A DNA stretch of 13,865 nucleotides from Pseudomonadaceae bacterium UBA5811 (GTDB taxonomy: Bacteria > Pseudomonadota > Gammaproteobacteria > Pseudomonadales > Pseudomonadaceae): contig DIDB01000178.1 in NCBI GenBank assembly GCA_002417905.1, positions 1 to 13,865 on the forward strand. Direction: 5' to 3'. Below are positions 7,586 to 13,865 of this stretch, in pieces (position 1 is the first letter of the stretch; every line of letters begins with the position of its first letter). Under the pieces are notes generated by a model. That model searched no databases. It was not told where the DNA came from and saw only the letters and a program-made list of their open reading frames with translations. Made by a program: the position numbers and the translations under genes.

Positions 7586-8974
7586 ATGGCCTGCGAAATC
7601 AAGGAAAAAGACCGGGTCGGGACGATCAACCCGATCTTTACCTGCCAGCCGGCAGGGGCACAGTTTGTCAGCATCGGCATCAAGGACTGCATTGGCATCG
7701 TTCATGGTGGCCAGGGCTGTGTGATGTTTGTCCGGCTGATCTTCTCCCAGCACTACAAGGAAAGTTTTGAGCTGGCGTCCTCCTCACTGCACGAGGACGG
7801 TGCGGTATTCGGGGCCTGTGGCCGCGTAGAGGAAGCCGTGGACGTGCTGCTGAGCCGTTATCCGGATGTGAAGGTTGTGCCGATCATCACCACCTGCTCC
7901 ACGGAGATCATCGGTGATGACGTGGATGGCGTGATCAAGAAGCTGAACAATGGCCTGCTGAAAGAGAAATTCCCGGGCCGGGAAGTTCACCTGATTGCCA
8001 TGCATACCCCCAGCTTTGTGGGCAGCATGATCAGCGGTTATGACGTGGCCGTGCGCGATGTGGTAAGGCACTTTGCCAAACGCGAGGCACCCAATGACAA
8101 GATCAACCTGCTGACAGGCTGGGTCAACCCGGGTGACGTCAAGGAACTGAAGCACCTGCTCAAGGAAATGGATATCCAGGCCAATGTCCTGTTCGAGATC
8201 GAAAGCTTCGACTCGCCGATCATGCCGGATGGCAGTGCGGTTTCCCATGGCAATACCACCATCGAGGATCTGGTCGATACCGGTAATGCCCAGGCAACTT
8301 TTGCCCTGAACCGTTATGAGGGCACCAAGGCGGCCGAGTATCTGCAGAAGCAGTTTGATATTCCGGCGATCATCGGCCCAACACCGATTGGTATCCGCAA
8401 TACGGACATCTTCCTGCAAAACCTGAAGAAAGTGACCGGCAAGGCCATTCCGAAGTCGCTGGCTGAAGAGCGCGGGGTGGCGATTGATGCCCTGACCGAC
8501 CTGACCCACATGTTCCTCGCCGAGAAACGGGTGGCCATTTACGGCGCTCCGGATCTGGTGATCGGTCTGGCCGAGTTCTGCCTGGACCTGGAAATGAAGC
8601 CGGTCCTGCTGCTGCTCGGTGATGACAACTCCAAGTATGTCAGCGATCCGCGCATCCAGGCCCTGAAGGACAACGTTGGTTATGACATGGAAATCGTCAC
8701 CAACGCGGACTTCTGGGAACTGGAAAACCGCATCAAGAACGAGGGTCTGGAGCTGGACCTGATCCTGGGTCATTCCAAGGGCCGGTTTATTTCCATCGAC
8801 TACGACATTCCCATGCTGCGGGTGGGCTTCCCCACGTATGACCGTGCCGGACTGTTCCGCTATCCCACCGTGGGGTACGGCGGTGCCATCTGGCTGGCCG
8901 AGCAGATGGCCAACACGCTGTTTGCCGACATGGAGCACAAAAAGAACAAGGAATGGATTCTTAACGTCTGGTAA
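7586..8974 (+). CDS. anfK: Fe-only nitrogenase FeFe protein beta subunit AnfK
   Basis: The beta subunit pairs with AnfD and shares the P-cluster, relaying electrons from AnfH to the cofactor. The 462 residues match known AnfK proteins. The three P-cluster cysteines are Cys20 (IFTCQPAGAQF), Cys45 (GGQGC) and Cys104 (ITTCSTEIIGDD); the spacings of 25 and 59 agree with the VnfK/AnfK pattern. As in the alternative enzymes, the long N-terminal extension of Mo-type NifK is missing. A strong AGGAGG (7572-7577) lies 8 nt upstream of the ATG and overlaps the anfG stop. The gene is intact, and an intrinsic terminator begins 44 nt after its stop. Confidence 0.98.
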   Translation: MACEIKEKDRVGTINPIFTCQPAGAQFVSIGIKDCIGIVHGGQGCVMFVRLIFSQHYKESFELASSSLHEDGAVFGACGRVEEAVDVLLSRYPDVKVVPIITTCSTEIIGDDVDGVIKKLNNGLLKEKFPGREVHLIAMHTPSFVGSMISGYDVAVRDVVRHFAKREAPNDKINLLTGWVNPGDVKELKHLLKEMDIQANVLFEIESFDSPIMPDGSAVSHGNTTIEDLVDTGNAQATFALNRYEGTKAAEYLQKQFDIPAIIGPTPIGIRNTDIFLQNLKKVTGKAIPKSLAEERGVAIDALTDLTHMFLAEKRVAIYGAPDLVIGLAEFCLDLEMKPVLLLLGDDNSKYVSDPRIQALKDNVGYDMEIVTNADFWELENRIKNEGLELDLILGHSKGRFISIDYDIPMLRVGFPTYDRAGLFRYPTVGYGGAIWLAEQMANTLFADMEHKKNKEWILNVW

Positions 8975-9017
8975 GCCGGTGGCTGCTTCCGGTTGTTGAC
9001 GTGTGCCGTGTTGTGAT

Positions 9018-9051
9018 GCATCCGCAGGCTAGGCCTGCGGATGCTGTTTTT
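9018..9051 (+). terminator. Intrinsic terminator between anfK and anfO
   Basis: A perfect 12-bp GC-rich stem, GCATCCGCAGGC (9018-9029) with GCCTGCGGATGC (9033-9044), closes a 3-nt TAG loop and is followed by TGTTTTT. This is a strong Rho-independent terminator 44 nt after anfK. No convincing promoter lies between it and anfO, so anfO is probably reached by read-through. The hairpin could also protect the 3' end of the anfHDGK mRNA. Confidence 0.88.
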
Positions 9052-9089
9052 CTCCAGTCGCCAGAGATCCTGGCGTATCGGGAGCCTGT

Positions 9090-9803
9090 ATGGAAATCGC
9101 TGTTTACGTTGATGAAGACGGAAAGCTGGCCAGCCTTTACCAGGCTGGCCGGGCGCTGCTCCACACCAGGGACAGTAACGGGCAGTGGCAGAAAATCCGG
9201 GAAGCTCCCCTGCAGATGGCCGGGGAAATTAGCATTCCGGTGATCAAGGAGGCACTGAAGCATTGGGTCGGCCAGCTTGGGGACTGCCGGGTCCTGCTGT
9301 CAGCCGAGGTCCGTGGCGTGCTGTATTCCATTCTCCAGGAGGAAATGGGATTTCATACTTGGAAATCCGGCGGCAACCTGCAGGAGCAGCTGGACAATGT
9401 GGAGCGGATGGAGAAAGCCATGGCCATCCAGCAGGAACAGGCTCTCCAGGAAGAGAAAGCCCGGCAGGCGGATGAATCCTGCAAGAAAAAACGCCAGCAC
9501 GGTCAGGGTGAACGCTGTGACGATGCGGCGGCTCCCGAACCGGAGCAAATTGGTGAGGGGCATTACCAGATTGATCTGGAGGCCGTCCTTGAGCGGGACA
9601 AGGCCCTGAATTCAAGGAACGTGCTGATTCCCTTCATGGAGAAAACGCTGTTCCAGAAACTGGTGATTTTCTGCGACCACGTACCCCGCTGGTTTTCCGC
9701 AAAGCTGGAAGAGCTGGGACTGGGTGCCGAGTTTGAAGATGTGGAGGGTGGCCTGAAGGTCACGGTCTCTCCGAAGTATGCCACCCGCAAGATTGTTGGA
9801 TAA
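9090..9803 (+). CDS. anfO: Fe-only nitrogenase accessory protein AnfO
   Basis: AnfO-family protein of 237 residues, encoded directly downstream of anfK as in other Fe-only nitrogenase clusters; its molecular role is not settled. The N-terminus, MEIAVYVDEDGKLASLYQAG, and the whole of residues 1-92 look like the NifX/NafY/NifB-C-terminal cofactor-binding fold (short beta strands, then GDCRVLLSAEVRGVLYSILQEEMGF at 64-88). A charged helical segment (about 97-128) and a hydrophilic linker with Cys131 and Cys143 follow. The C-terminal domain (about 158-237) begins YQIDLEAVLERD and includes a Phe/Trp-rich stretch near 191-203. CGGGAG precedes the ATG. A perfect 6-bp inverted repeat, CGCCAG (9059-9064) / CTGGCG (9070-9075), sits just upstream. 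It shares a transcript with the following gene, 17 nt away. Confidence 0.88.
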   Translation: MEIAVYVDEDGKLASLYQAGRALLHTRDSNGQWQKIREAPLQMAGEISIPVIKEALKHWVGQLGDCRVLLSAEVRGVLYSILQEEMGFHTWKSGGNLQEQLDNVERMEKAMAIQQEQALQEEKARQADESCKKKRQHGQGERCDDAAAPEPEQIGEGHYQIDLEAVLERDKALNSRNVLIPFMEKTLFQKLVIFCDHVPRWFSAKLEELGLGAEFEDVEGGLKVTVSPKYATRKIVG

Positions 9804-9820
9804 ATTCTGGTGAGGGATCT

Positions 9821-10369
9821 ATGAGCGCAGCAAGCGAGCCCATTCTGTATTTTGCCTATGGTTCGGACATGAACGACGACCAGATTGTCTCCCGCTGCAA
9901 TGAGGCAAGGTTTATCGGGACAGCCATCCTGAGCGGGCATGGCATCAGTTTTTTTGGCCATTCCGACAAGTGGGATGGTGCCCTGGAAAGTCTGGTTGAC
10001 CGTCCCGGGGAATGCGTATTTGGCGTGGTGTATGAAATTTCCGCCACGGATATGGATTATCTGGATGTATTCCATGCCGCCCGGCTGGATGGTACCGGCA
10101 TCAATTTCCAGTATCCGGTTGATGTGACAGGCCCGGACGGGCAGGTCTATAACGCCTACACCTACCGGAAGTCGGCCCAGTCAGATCCGAAGCTGCCCAG
10201 CCGCGAGTATCTGGGCTATGTGGCGGCCACCGCCGCCGGGCGGGGCTTTCCAGAGGAGTATGTGGCCAGGCTGCAGCAGCTGGAGAGCTGTCCGGCCAGT
10301 TACCCGGTACCCAAGGCCAACAGCCTGACCAAAGCCTGGCTGGCGGCCAACCGCTGTGATTGTGGCTGA
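9821..10369 (+). CDS. Gamma-glutamylcyclotransferase-fold (AIG2-like) protein in the anf operon
   Basis: A 182-residue protein with the gamma-glutamylcyclotransferase-like fold. The substrate-loop motif appears as YFAYGSDMN (10-18; usually YFAYGSNM), and the C-terminal family pattern PSREYLGYVAATAAGRGFPEEYVARL runs from 126 to 151. The region that normally reads LDxxEG, with the catalytic Glu, is LDVFHAA (81-87), so His85 seems to replace the Glu and cyclotransferase activity is doubtful. GTGAGGGA precedes the ATG 17 nt after anfO, so it is the last gene of the anf operon. It takes the position of anfR in Azotobacter-type clusters, but I cannot confirm it is the same family, so no symbol is given. 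A hairpin follows at 10382-10400. Confidence 0.8.
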   Translation: MSAASEPILYFAYGSDMNDDQIVSRCNEARFIGTAILSGHGISFFGHSDKWDGALESLVDRPGECVFGVVYEISATDMDYLDVFHAARLDGTGINFQYPVDVTGPDGQVYNAYTYRKSAQSDPKLPSREYLGYVAATAAGRGFPEEYVARLQQLESCPASYPVPKANSLTKAWLAANRCDCG

Positions 10370-10381
10370 GGGGGAATGGGG

Positions 10382-10400
10382 CGGGCGGCCGGGCCGCCCG
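10382..10400. terminator. GC-rich hairpin between the convergent anf operon and anr
   Basis: CGGGCGGC (10382-10389) and GCCGCCCG (10393-10400) form a perfect 8-bp stem with a 3-nt loop in the 33-nt gap between two convergent genes. There is no T-tract on either strand, so it is either a weak bidirectional terminator or a 3'-end block. Confidence 0.4.
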
Positions 10401-10402
10401 TA

Positions 10403-11137
10403 TCAGAGCTCAACGACTCCGCCGGCCATGGTGCACAGCGAAATATAGTCAAGGATGCGGATTTCCTTGCCCTCGGCTTCAATGATCTTGTTCTGCTGGA
10501 AGCGGGTAAACACCCGGGACACGGTTTCCACCGCCAGGCCAAGGAAATTGCCGATTTCATTGCGGGACATGGCCAGCCGGAACTGGTGGGCCGAGAAGCC
10601 CCGGGCACTGAACCGGGCCGACAGGTTGATTAGGAAGGTGGCGATGCGTTCATCTGCGGTCTTCTTGGACAGCAGCATCATCATCTGCTGGTCGTCACGG
10701 ATTTCCCGGCTCATGATCCGCATCAGCTGGCGGCGCAGCTGGGGCAGCAGGATGCTCAGCTCGTCCAGCCGCTCATAGGGAATCTCGCAGACGGACGTGG
10801 TTTCCAGGGCCTGGGCGGTGACCGGGTAGCTTTCGGTATCCATGCCGGACAGGCCGACCAGTTCGCTGGGCAGGTGGAAGCCGGTGATCTGTTCTTCACC
10901 GCCATCGGTAACGCTGAATGTCCGCAGGGCGCCGGAGCGTACGGCAAAAACCGAATCAAAACGGTCACCCTGGCGGAACAGCACTTCACCCTTTTTCAGC
11001 GGGCGGCCCCGCTTGACGATTTCGTCCAGGGCATCCATGTCCTGCATGTTCAGGGAGATCGGCAGGCACAGGGCGGCCAGGCTGCAGTCTTTGCAATGGA
11101 CCTGTCGCTGCGTTTGGATCTTCATTGGCTGTGGCAT
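10403..11137 (-). CDS. anr: Anr/FNR-type oxygen-sensing transcription regulator
   Basis: CRP/FNR-family activator that senses oxygen through a [4Fe-4S] cluster and switches on anaerobic genes. The 244 residues match the family. All four expected cluster ligands are present: Cys15, Cys18 and Cys24 near the N-terminus and Cys117 in the sensor domain. A cNMP-binding-like beta roll covers about residues 27-130 and a dimerisation helix about 130-160. The C-terminal winged helix contains [19 protein letters not shown] with the FNR-type recognition residues Glu204, Ser207 and Arg208, predicting TTGAT-N4-ATCAA targets. The ATG at 11137 is preceded by AGGGAA on the minus strand; ATG 11125 lacks a ribosome site. 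I found no such target upstream of anfA or anfH, so direct control of the operon is not supported. Confidence 0.95.
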   Translation of the reverse strand: MPQPMKIQTQRQVHCKDCSLAALCLPISLNMQDMDALDEIVKRGRPLKKGEVLFRQGDRFDSVFAVRSGALRTFSVTDGGEEQITGFHLPSELVGLSGMDTESYPVTAQALETTSVCEIPYERLDELSILLPQLRRQLMRIMSREIRDDQQMMMLLSKKTADERIATFLINLSARFSARGFSAHQFRLAMSRNEIGNFLGLAVETVSRVFTRFQQNKIIEAEGKEIRILDYISLCTMAGGVVEL

Positions 11138-11340
11138 ACAGGAATTCCCTGAAAACCTCTATCGATTGGTGAGACTACTCTACTTGACCCGGAGGGTACT
11201 GGCCAATTGTCACCGGGCCGCAGCCCCCGGCAGGCCTGCCACAGACTCATGCCTTGGGGGTGCCGTATGACTGGCGTCTGGCGGCAGTATCCGTAAAGGC
11301 CGGCCCTGACGTATTAATTGCTCATTATTCACAATTTTTA

Positions 11341-11355
11341 TGGGCCAGGCTTTGC
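11341..11355 (+). promoter_or_regulatory. Sigma-54-like sequence upstream of nadE
   Basis: TGGGCCAGGCTTTGC has the invariant GG and GC at correct spacing and matches 8 of 10 consensus positions of TGGCAC-N5-TTGC. It lies 210 nt before nadE. A few matches of this quality are expected by chance in a window of this size, so it is tentative. Confidence 0.25.
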
Positions 11356-11411
11356 GCGATGTCTAATTTTGCCGAAAAACCGCTTGAAAATGCTACTAAA
11401 GTCGTTCCCTG

Positions 11412-11440
11412 TTGGAAGGAGATTGTTGCGTATTTATAAC
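11412..11440 (+). promoter_or_regulatory. Candidate sigma-70 promoter of nadE
   Basis: TTGGAA (11412-11417) and TATAAC (11435-11440) are separated by exactly 17 bp; they match 4 of 6 and 5 of 6 consensus bases. Transcription would start near 11447, leaving about 118 nt of leader before nadE. Confidence 0.45.
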
Positions 11441-11564
11441 TAATCCAACCTGTTATGCGGTTTTTGGCTTGTTTTGTCGCAGGGGGCGGGAGAGGATGGT
11501 CCGGGGCGGGTTCCGGCATGGCGCCGGGCTGGCCGATCATTCCTGCAAGCTAAAGGAGTTCCCG

Positions 11565-12398
11565 ATGCCGATACATAACCGTCAGGCGGAAATTGCGGCC
11601 GCCCTGCGTGTCCGTCCGCCTTTTGCCGGCCCGGAGGCGGTGCAGGCGGAAATCCGCAGGCGGGTGGCGTTTATCAAGCGTTGCCTGCAGGACGCAGGCA
11701 TGAAGAGTCTGGTACTGGGCATCAGTGGTGGAATCGATTCCACCACGGCTGGCCTGCTGGCCCAGAAAGCCATCGGGGAACTGCGGTCTGCCGGTGCGGG
11801 TGAAGACTATCGCTTTATCGCTGTCCGGCTGCCTTACGATGTGCAGCATGATGAACAAGAAGCCCGGCTGGCAGTGGAGACCATCCAGCCGGATGAATGT
11901 CACACCGTCAATATCAAGCACGCGGTGCAGGGACTGGCGGTAGCTACCGGTGCCCTGGAGGGGTTGAGCCCGGCCCAGCGGGATTTTGTACTGGGCAATA
12001 CCAAGGCCCGGGTCCGCATGGTGGCCCAGTACACGATTGCCAATGCTCACCAGGGGCTGGTCATCGGTACGGATCATGCCGCCGAAGCAGTGATGGGCTT
12101 TTTTACCAAGTTCGGGGATGGGGCCTGCGACCTCACACCGCTGACCGGGCTGGTCAAGGATCAGGTCCGGCAGCTCGGAGCCGCTCTGGGGGCTCCGGAG
12201 CAGCTGGTGCACAAGACCCCGACCGCTGACCTTGAGGAATTGCATCCGGGCAAGCCGGACGAGCTGGCCCATGGAGTGACCTACCGGGATATTGATGCCT
12301 TCCTGCTTGGCCAGGAGGTGGATGCCGGGGTGGCAGAAATCATTGTGCGTACCTATGACCGGACGGCCCACAAGCGGGCCCTGCCCACGGAGCCCTGA
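11565..12398 (+). CDS. nadE: Ammonia-dependent NAD+ synthetase
   Basis: Catalyses the last step of NAD+ synthesis, amidating deamido-NAD+ with ammonia and ATP in the cytoplasm. The 277 residues match the short, ammonia-dependent bacterial form (E. coli, 275); there is no N-terminal glutaminase domain. The PP-loop ATP motif SGGIDS is at 54-59, with later family motifs [22 protein letters not shown] (168-189) and [10 protein letters not shown] directly after. The ATG at 11565 is chosen for the AAAGGAG 7 nt upstream; the longer frame from 11412 has a Cys-rich, non-family N-terminus and would start on the promoter. It converges with trkH, with 16 nt between the stops. Use of free ammonia beside a nitrogenase operon is notable but probably incidental. 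Confidence 0.96.
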   Translation: MPIHNRQAEIAAALRVRPPFAGPEAVQAEIRRRVAFIKRCLQDAGMKSLVLGISGGIDSTTAGLLAQKAIGELRSAGAGEDYRFIAVRLPYDVQHDEQEARLAVETIQPDECHTVNIKHAVQGLAVATGALEGLSPAQRDFVLGNTKARVRMVAQYTIANAHQGLVIGTDHAAEAVMGFFTKFGDGACDLTPLTGLVKDQVRQLGAALGAPEQLVHKTPTADLEELHPGKPDELAHGVTYRDIDAFLLGQEVDAGVAEIIVRTYDRTAHKRALPTEP

Positions 12399-12414
12399 GT
12401 CTGGGCCGGCCCCC

Positions 12415-13865
12415 TCAGTGTTTCCAGAAGCTGCCGGTCAGCAGGACCAGCACGGTAATAATCTCCAGCCGGCCCAGTAGCATGCCGAAAGACAGCAGCC
12501 ACTTGGCCAGGTCCGGCAGCGGGGCAAAGTTGCCGGCCGGGCCGATCAGCGGGCCGAGTCCGGGGCCTACATTGCAGACGGCGGTGGCCGCTCCTGTCAG
12601 GGCGGTGACAAAGTCCAGCCCCAGCAGGGTCAGGCAGAGGGCCAGCAGGCCGATGGTCATGCTGAAAAAATAGGAAAACGTCAGGATCGAGCGGACGATT
12701 TCCTCATCCAGGGCATGGCCGTTGTACTGCTGGCGGATCACGGCCCGGGGATGGACCAGCTGCCGGAGGTTGGCCTTGAGCAGGGCATAGGCTACCTGAA
12801 AGCGGAAGATTTTCAGCCCGCCCGAGGTGGAGCCGGAGCAGCCACCGATAAAGGTCAGATAGAAAAAGGCCATGCAGGCAAAATTGCCCCACTGGCTGTA
12901 ATCACCCAGGGCAAAACCGGTGGTGGAAACTACGGACACCACGTTGAAGGTCACAATCCGGAACGCATCGGCGAGGCTTTCTTCGCTGTGCTGCCAGTAC
13001 CAGAGGCTGAAGGTCAGGCTGGACACCAGCAGGACCAGCAGAAAGCCATGCACCTGGTGGTCGCGGAACAGCGCGGTGCGCTGGCCGCGCAGCAGGGCCA
13101 CATACAGGGTAAAGGGCAGGCTGCCCAGAATCATGAAGCAGATGGCCACCCAGTGGGCTGAATGGCTGAACTTGCCCATTGAGGAGTCCGAGGTGGAGAA
13201 GCCGCCGGTAGAAACCGAGGCCATGGCCAGGTTCAGCGCATCAAAGGGTGCCATGCCGGTCAGCCAGTAAGCCAGAATGGCTGCCAGGGTGAAAAAGACA
13301 TAGATCCCCACGATGTACTGGGCGACCACATGGGAGCGGGGCATGATTTTTTCTGACCAGTCGGAGGATTCGGTCTGGAACAGCCGCATGCCGCCGACCC
13401 GCAGCAGCGGCAGAATGGCTACGGCCATGGCGATAAAGCCGATACCGCCCAGCCACTGCAGCATGGAGCGCCACATCAGCAGGGCCGGCGAGGAGTCGTC
13501 CAGCCCGGTCAGTACCGTGGAGCCGGTGGTGGTGATACCGGACATGGTTTCGAAAAAGGCGTCGGTATAGCTGATGTGCCGGATCAGCACCATGGGCAGG
13601 GCGGCAAAGCAGCAGACCACCAGCCAGCTCAGGGTGGTCAGGAAATACATGTCCCGGGGGCGCAGGTGGATATTGGGCGGGCGCCGGACCAGTACCAGGC
13701 AGAGGCCGCAGCCCAGGGTAATCAGGCTGGCCCAGGCGAAGGAGGAGAGGTCATCCGTGCGGTCAAAAGCCAGCAGGGCCAGCATGGGCACCACCATGCC
13801 GGTGGCCAGGGTAATCAGGAATATGCCGATGATAAATCCGATGATGCGCAGGGTCGGCAAGGCCA
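12415..13865 (-). CDS. trkH: Trk system potassium uptake membrane protein TrkH (start just outside window)
   Basis: Inner-membrane K+ translocating subunit that works with the cytoplasmic NAD-binding TrkA. The sequence is strongly hydrophobic throughout and has the four pore repeats. Using the in-frame TTG at 13860 as residue 1, the selectivity-filter segments are ITTTGST (109-115), VSTGGF (216-221), VSTTGF (311-316) and CNVGPG (429-434). The conserved GGCSGSTSGGLK lies at 339-350 and the C-terminus is intact (WKH). Upstream codons read xTG-GCC-TTG-CCG, so the start is very likely ATG with its first base at 13866, one base beyond the window, giving the family-typical MALPTLRIIGF. The protein would then be 483 residues, normal for TrkH. 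It converges with nadE. Confidence 0.96.
   Translation of the reverse strand, partial: ALPTLRIIGFIIGIFLITLATGMVVPMLALLAFDRTDDLSSFAWASLITLGCGLCLVLVRRPPNIHLRPRDMYFLTTLSWLVVCCFAALPMVLIRHISYTDAFFETMSGITTTGSTVLTGLDDSSPALLMWRSMLQWLGGIGFIAMAVAILPLLRVGGMRLFQTESSDWSEKIMPRSHVVAQYIVGIYVFFTLAAILAYWLTGMAPFDALNLAMASVSTGGFSTSDSSMGKFSHSAHWVAICFMILGSLPFTLYVALLRGQRTALFRDHQVHGFLLVLLVSSLTFSLWYWQHSEESLADAFRIVTFNVVSVVSTTGFALGDYSQWGNFACMAFFYLTFIGGCSGSTSGGLKIFRFQVAYALLKANLRQLVHPRAVIRQQYNGHALDEEIVRSILTFSYFFSMTIGLLALCLTLLGLDFVTALTGAATAVCNVGPGLGPLIGPAGNFAPLPDLAKWLLSFGMLLGRLEIITVLVLLTGSFWKH

Larger units (their letters stand above)
11138..11564. other. Divergent anr-nadE intergenic region (427 nt)
   Basis: No convincing gene is seen. 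The part near anr is GC-rich and contains the perfect 12-bp palindrome GGCAGGCCTGCC (11229-11240). The middle becomes AT-rich (11310-11450) and holds two promoter candidates for nadE, listed separately. An in-frame extension of nadE runs to 11412 but is not family-like. Confidence 0.6.

Noticed and set aside
7784..8938. A 384-codon open frame on the minus strand opposite anfK
   Set aside because: Antisense shadow of anfK with no recognisable domain and no ribosome site that I can support.
9071..9086. TGGCGTATCGGGAGCC as a sigma-54 promoter for anfO
   Set aside because: GG and GC are correctly spaced but the remaining consensus is poor, and the start site would fall inside anfO.
11412..11564. 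51-residue N-terminal extension of NadE
   Set aside because: It is Cys- and Arg-rich, not family-like, and starts on the candidate -35 element. The ATG at 11565 has a strong ribosome site.

Overview
This window comes from a moderately GC-rich gammaproteobacterium, probably in the Pseudomonadales/Oceanospirillales range. That placement rests on the dnaX-ybaB-recR order, an Anr/FNR-type regulator with all four cluster cysteines, and a Pseudomonas-like TrkH. I cannot name the species. The centre of the window is a complete structural operon for the Fe-only (alternative, Mo- and V-free) nitrogenase with its own activator gene. It sits between ordinary housekeeping genes with no visible insertion sequence, integrase or tRNA.

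Layout. 1-1226 (+): the end of dnaX, then ybaB and recR. 1237-2203 (-): a two-gene unit of a Nim-like FMN-binding protein and a stand-alone Nfu/NifU C-terminal domain protein. 2204 to about 2668: an AT-rich divergent control region with several dyads and a 71-nt stretch without any C. 2669-4309 (+): anfA, a sigma-54-dependent activator with an N-terminal GAF domain and a C-X4-C metal-binding motif, followed by two hairpins. 4370-4764: the anfH control region, which holds a perfect -24/-12 promoter, a candidate molybdate-repressor (Mo-box) site touching the -24 element, and several candidate activator sites. 4765-8974 (+): anfH, anfD, anfG and anfK, all intact, of normal length and with all cluster ligands. 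A strong intrinsic terminator follows at 9018-9051. 9090-10369 (+): anfO and a gamma-glutamylcyclotransferase-fold protein. 10403-11137 (-): an anr/fnr regulator. 11565-12398 (+): nadE. 12415-13865 (-): trkH, whose start codon lies one base beyond the window edge.

How it works together (partly inference). When Mo is absent, AnfA would be made and would activate sigma-54 RNA polymerase at 4679-4694, giving an anfHDGK(-OR-like) transcript. AnfH is the Fe protein; AnfD, AnfK and AnfG form the hexameric dinitrogenase carrying P-clusters and FeFe-cofactor. The terminator after anfK would lower expression of anfO and the following gene relative to the structural genes. Cofactor synthesis genes (nifB, nifUSV and so on) are absent here and must lie elsewhere. 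The most interesting points are the Mo-box-like site overlapping the anfH promoter, a motif shared by the anfA and anfH upstream regions, the NifX/NafY-like look of the AnfO N-terminus, and the loss of the usual catalytic Glu in the cyclotransferase-fold protein.
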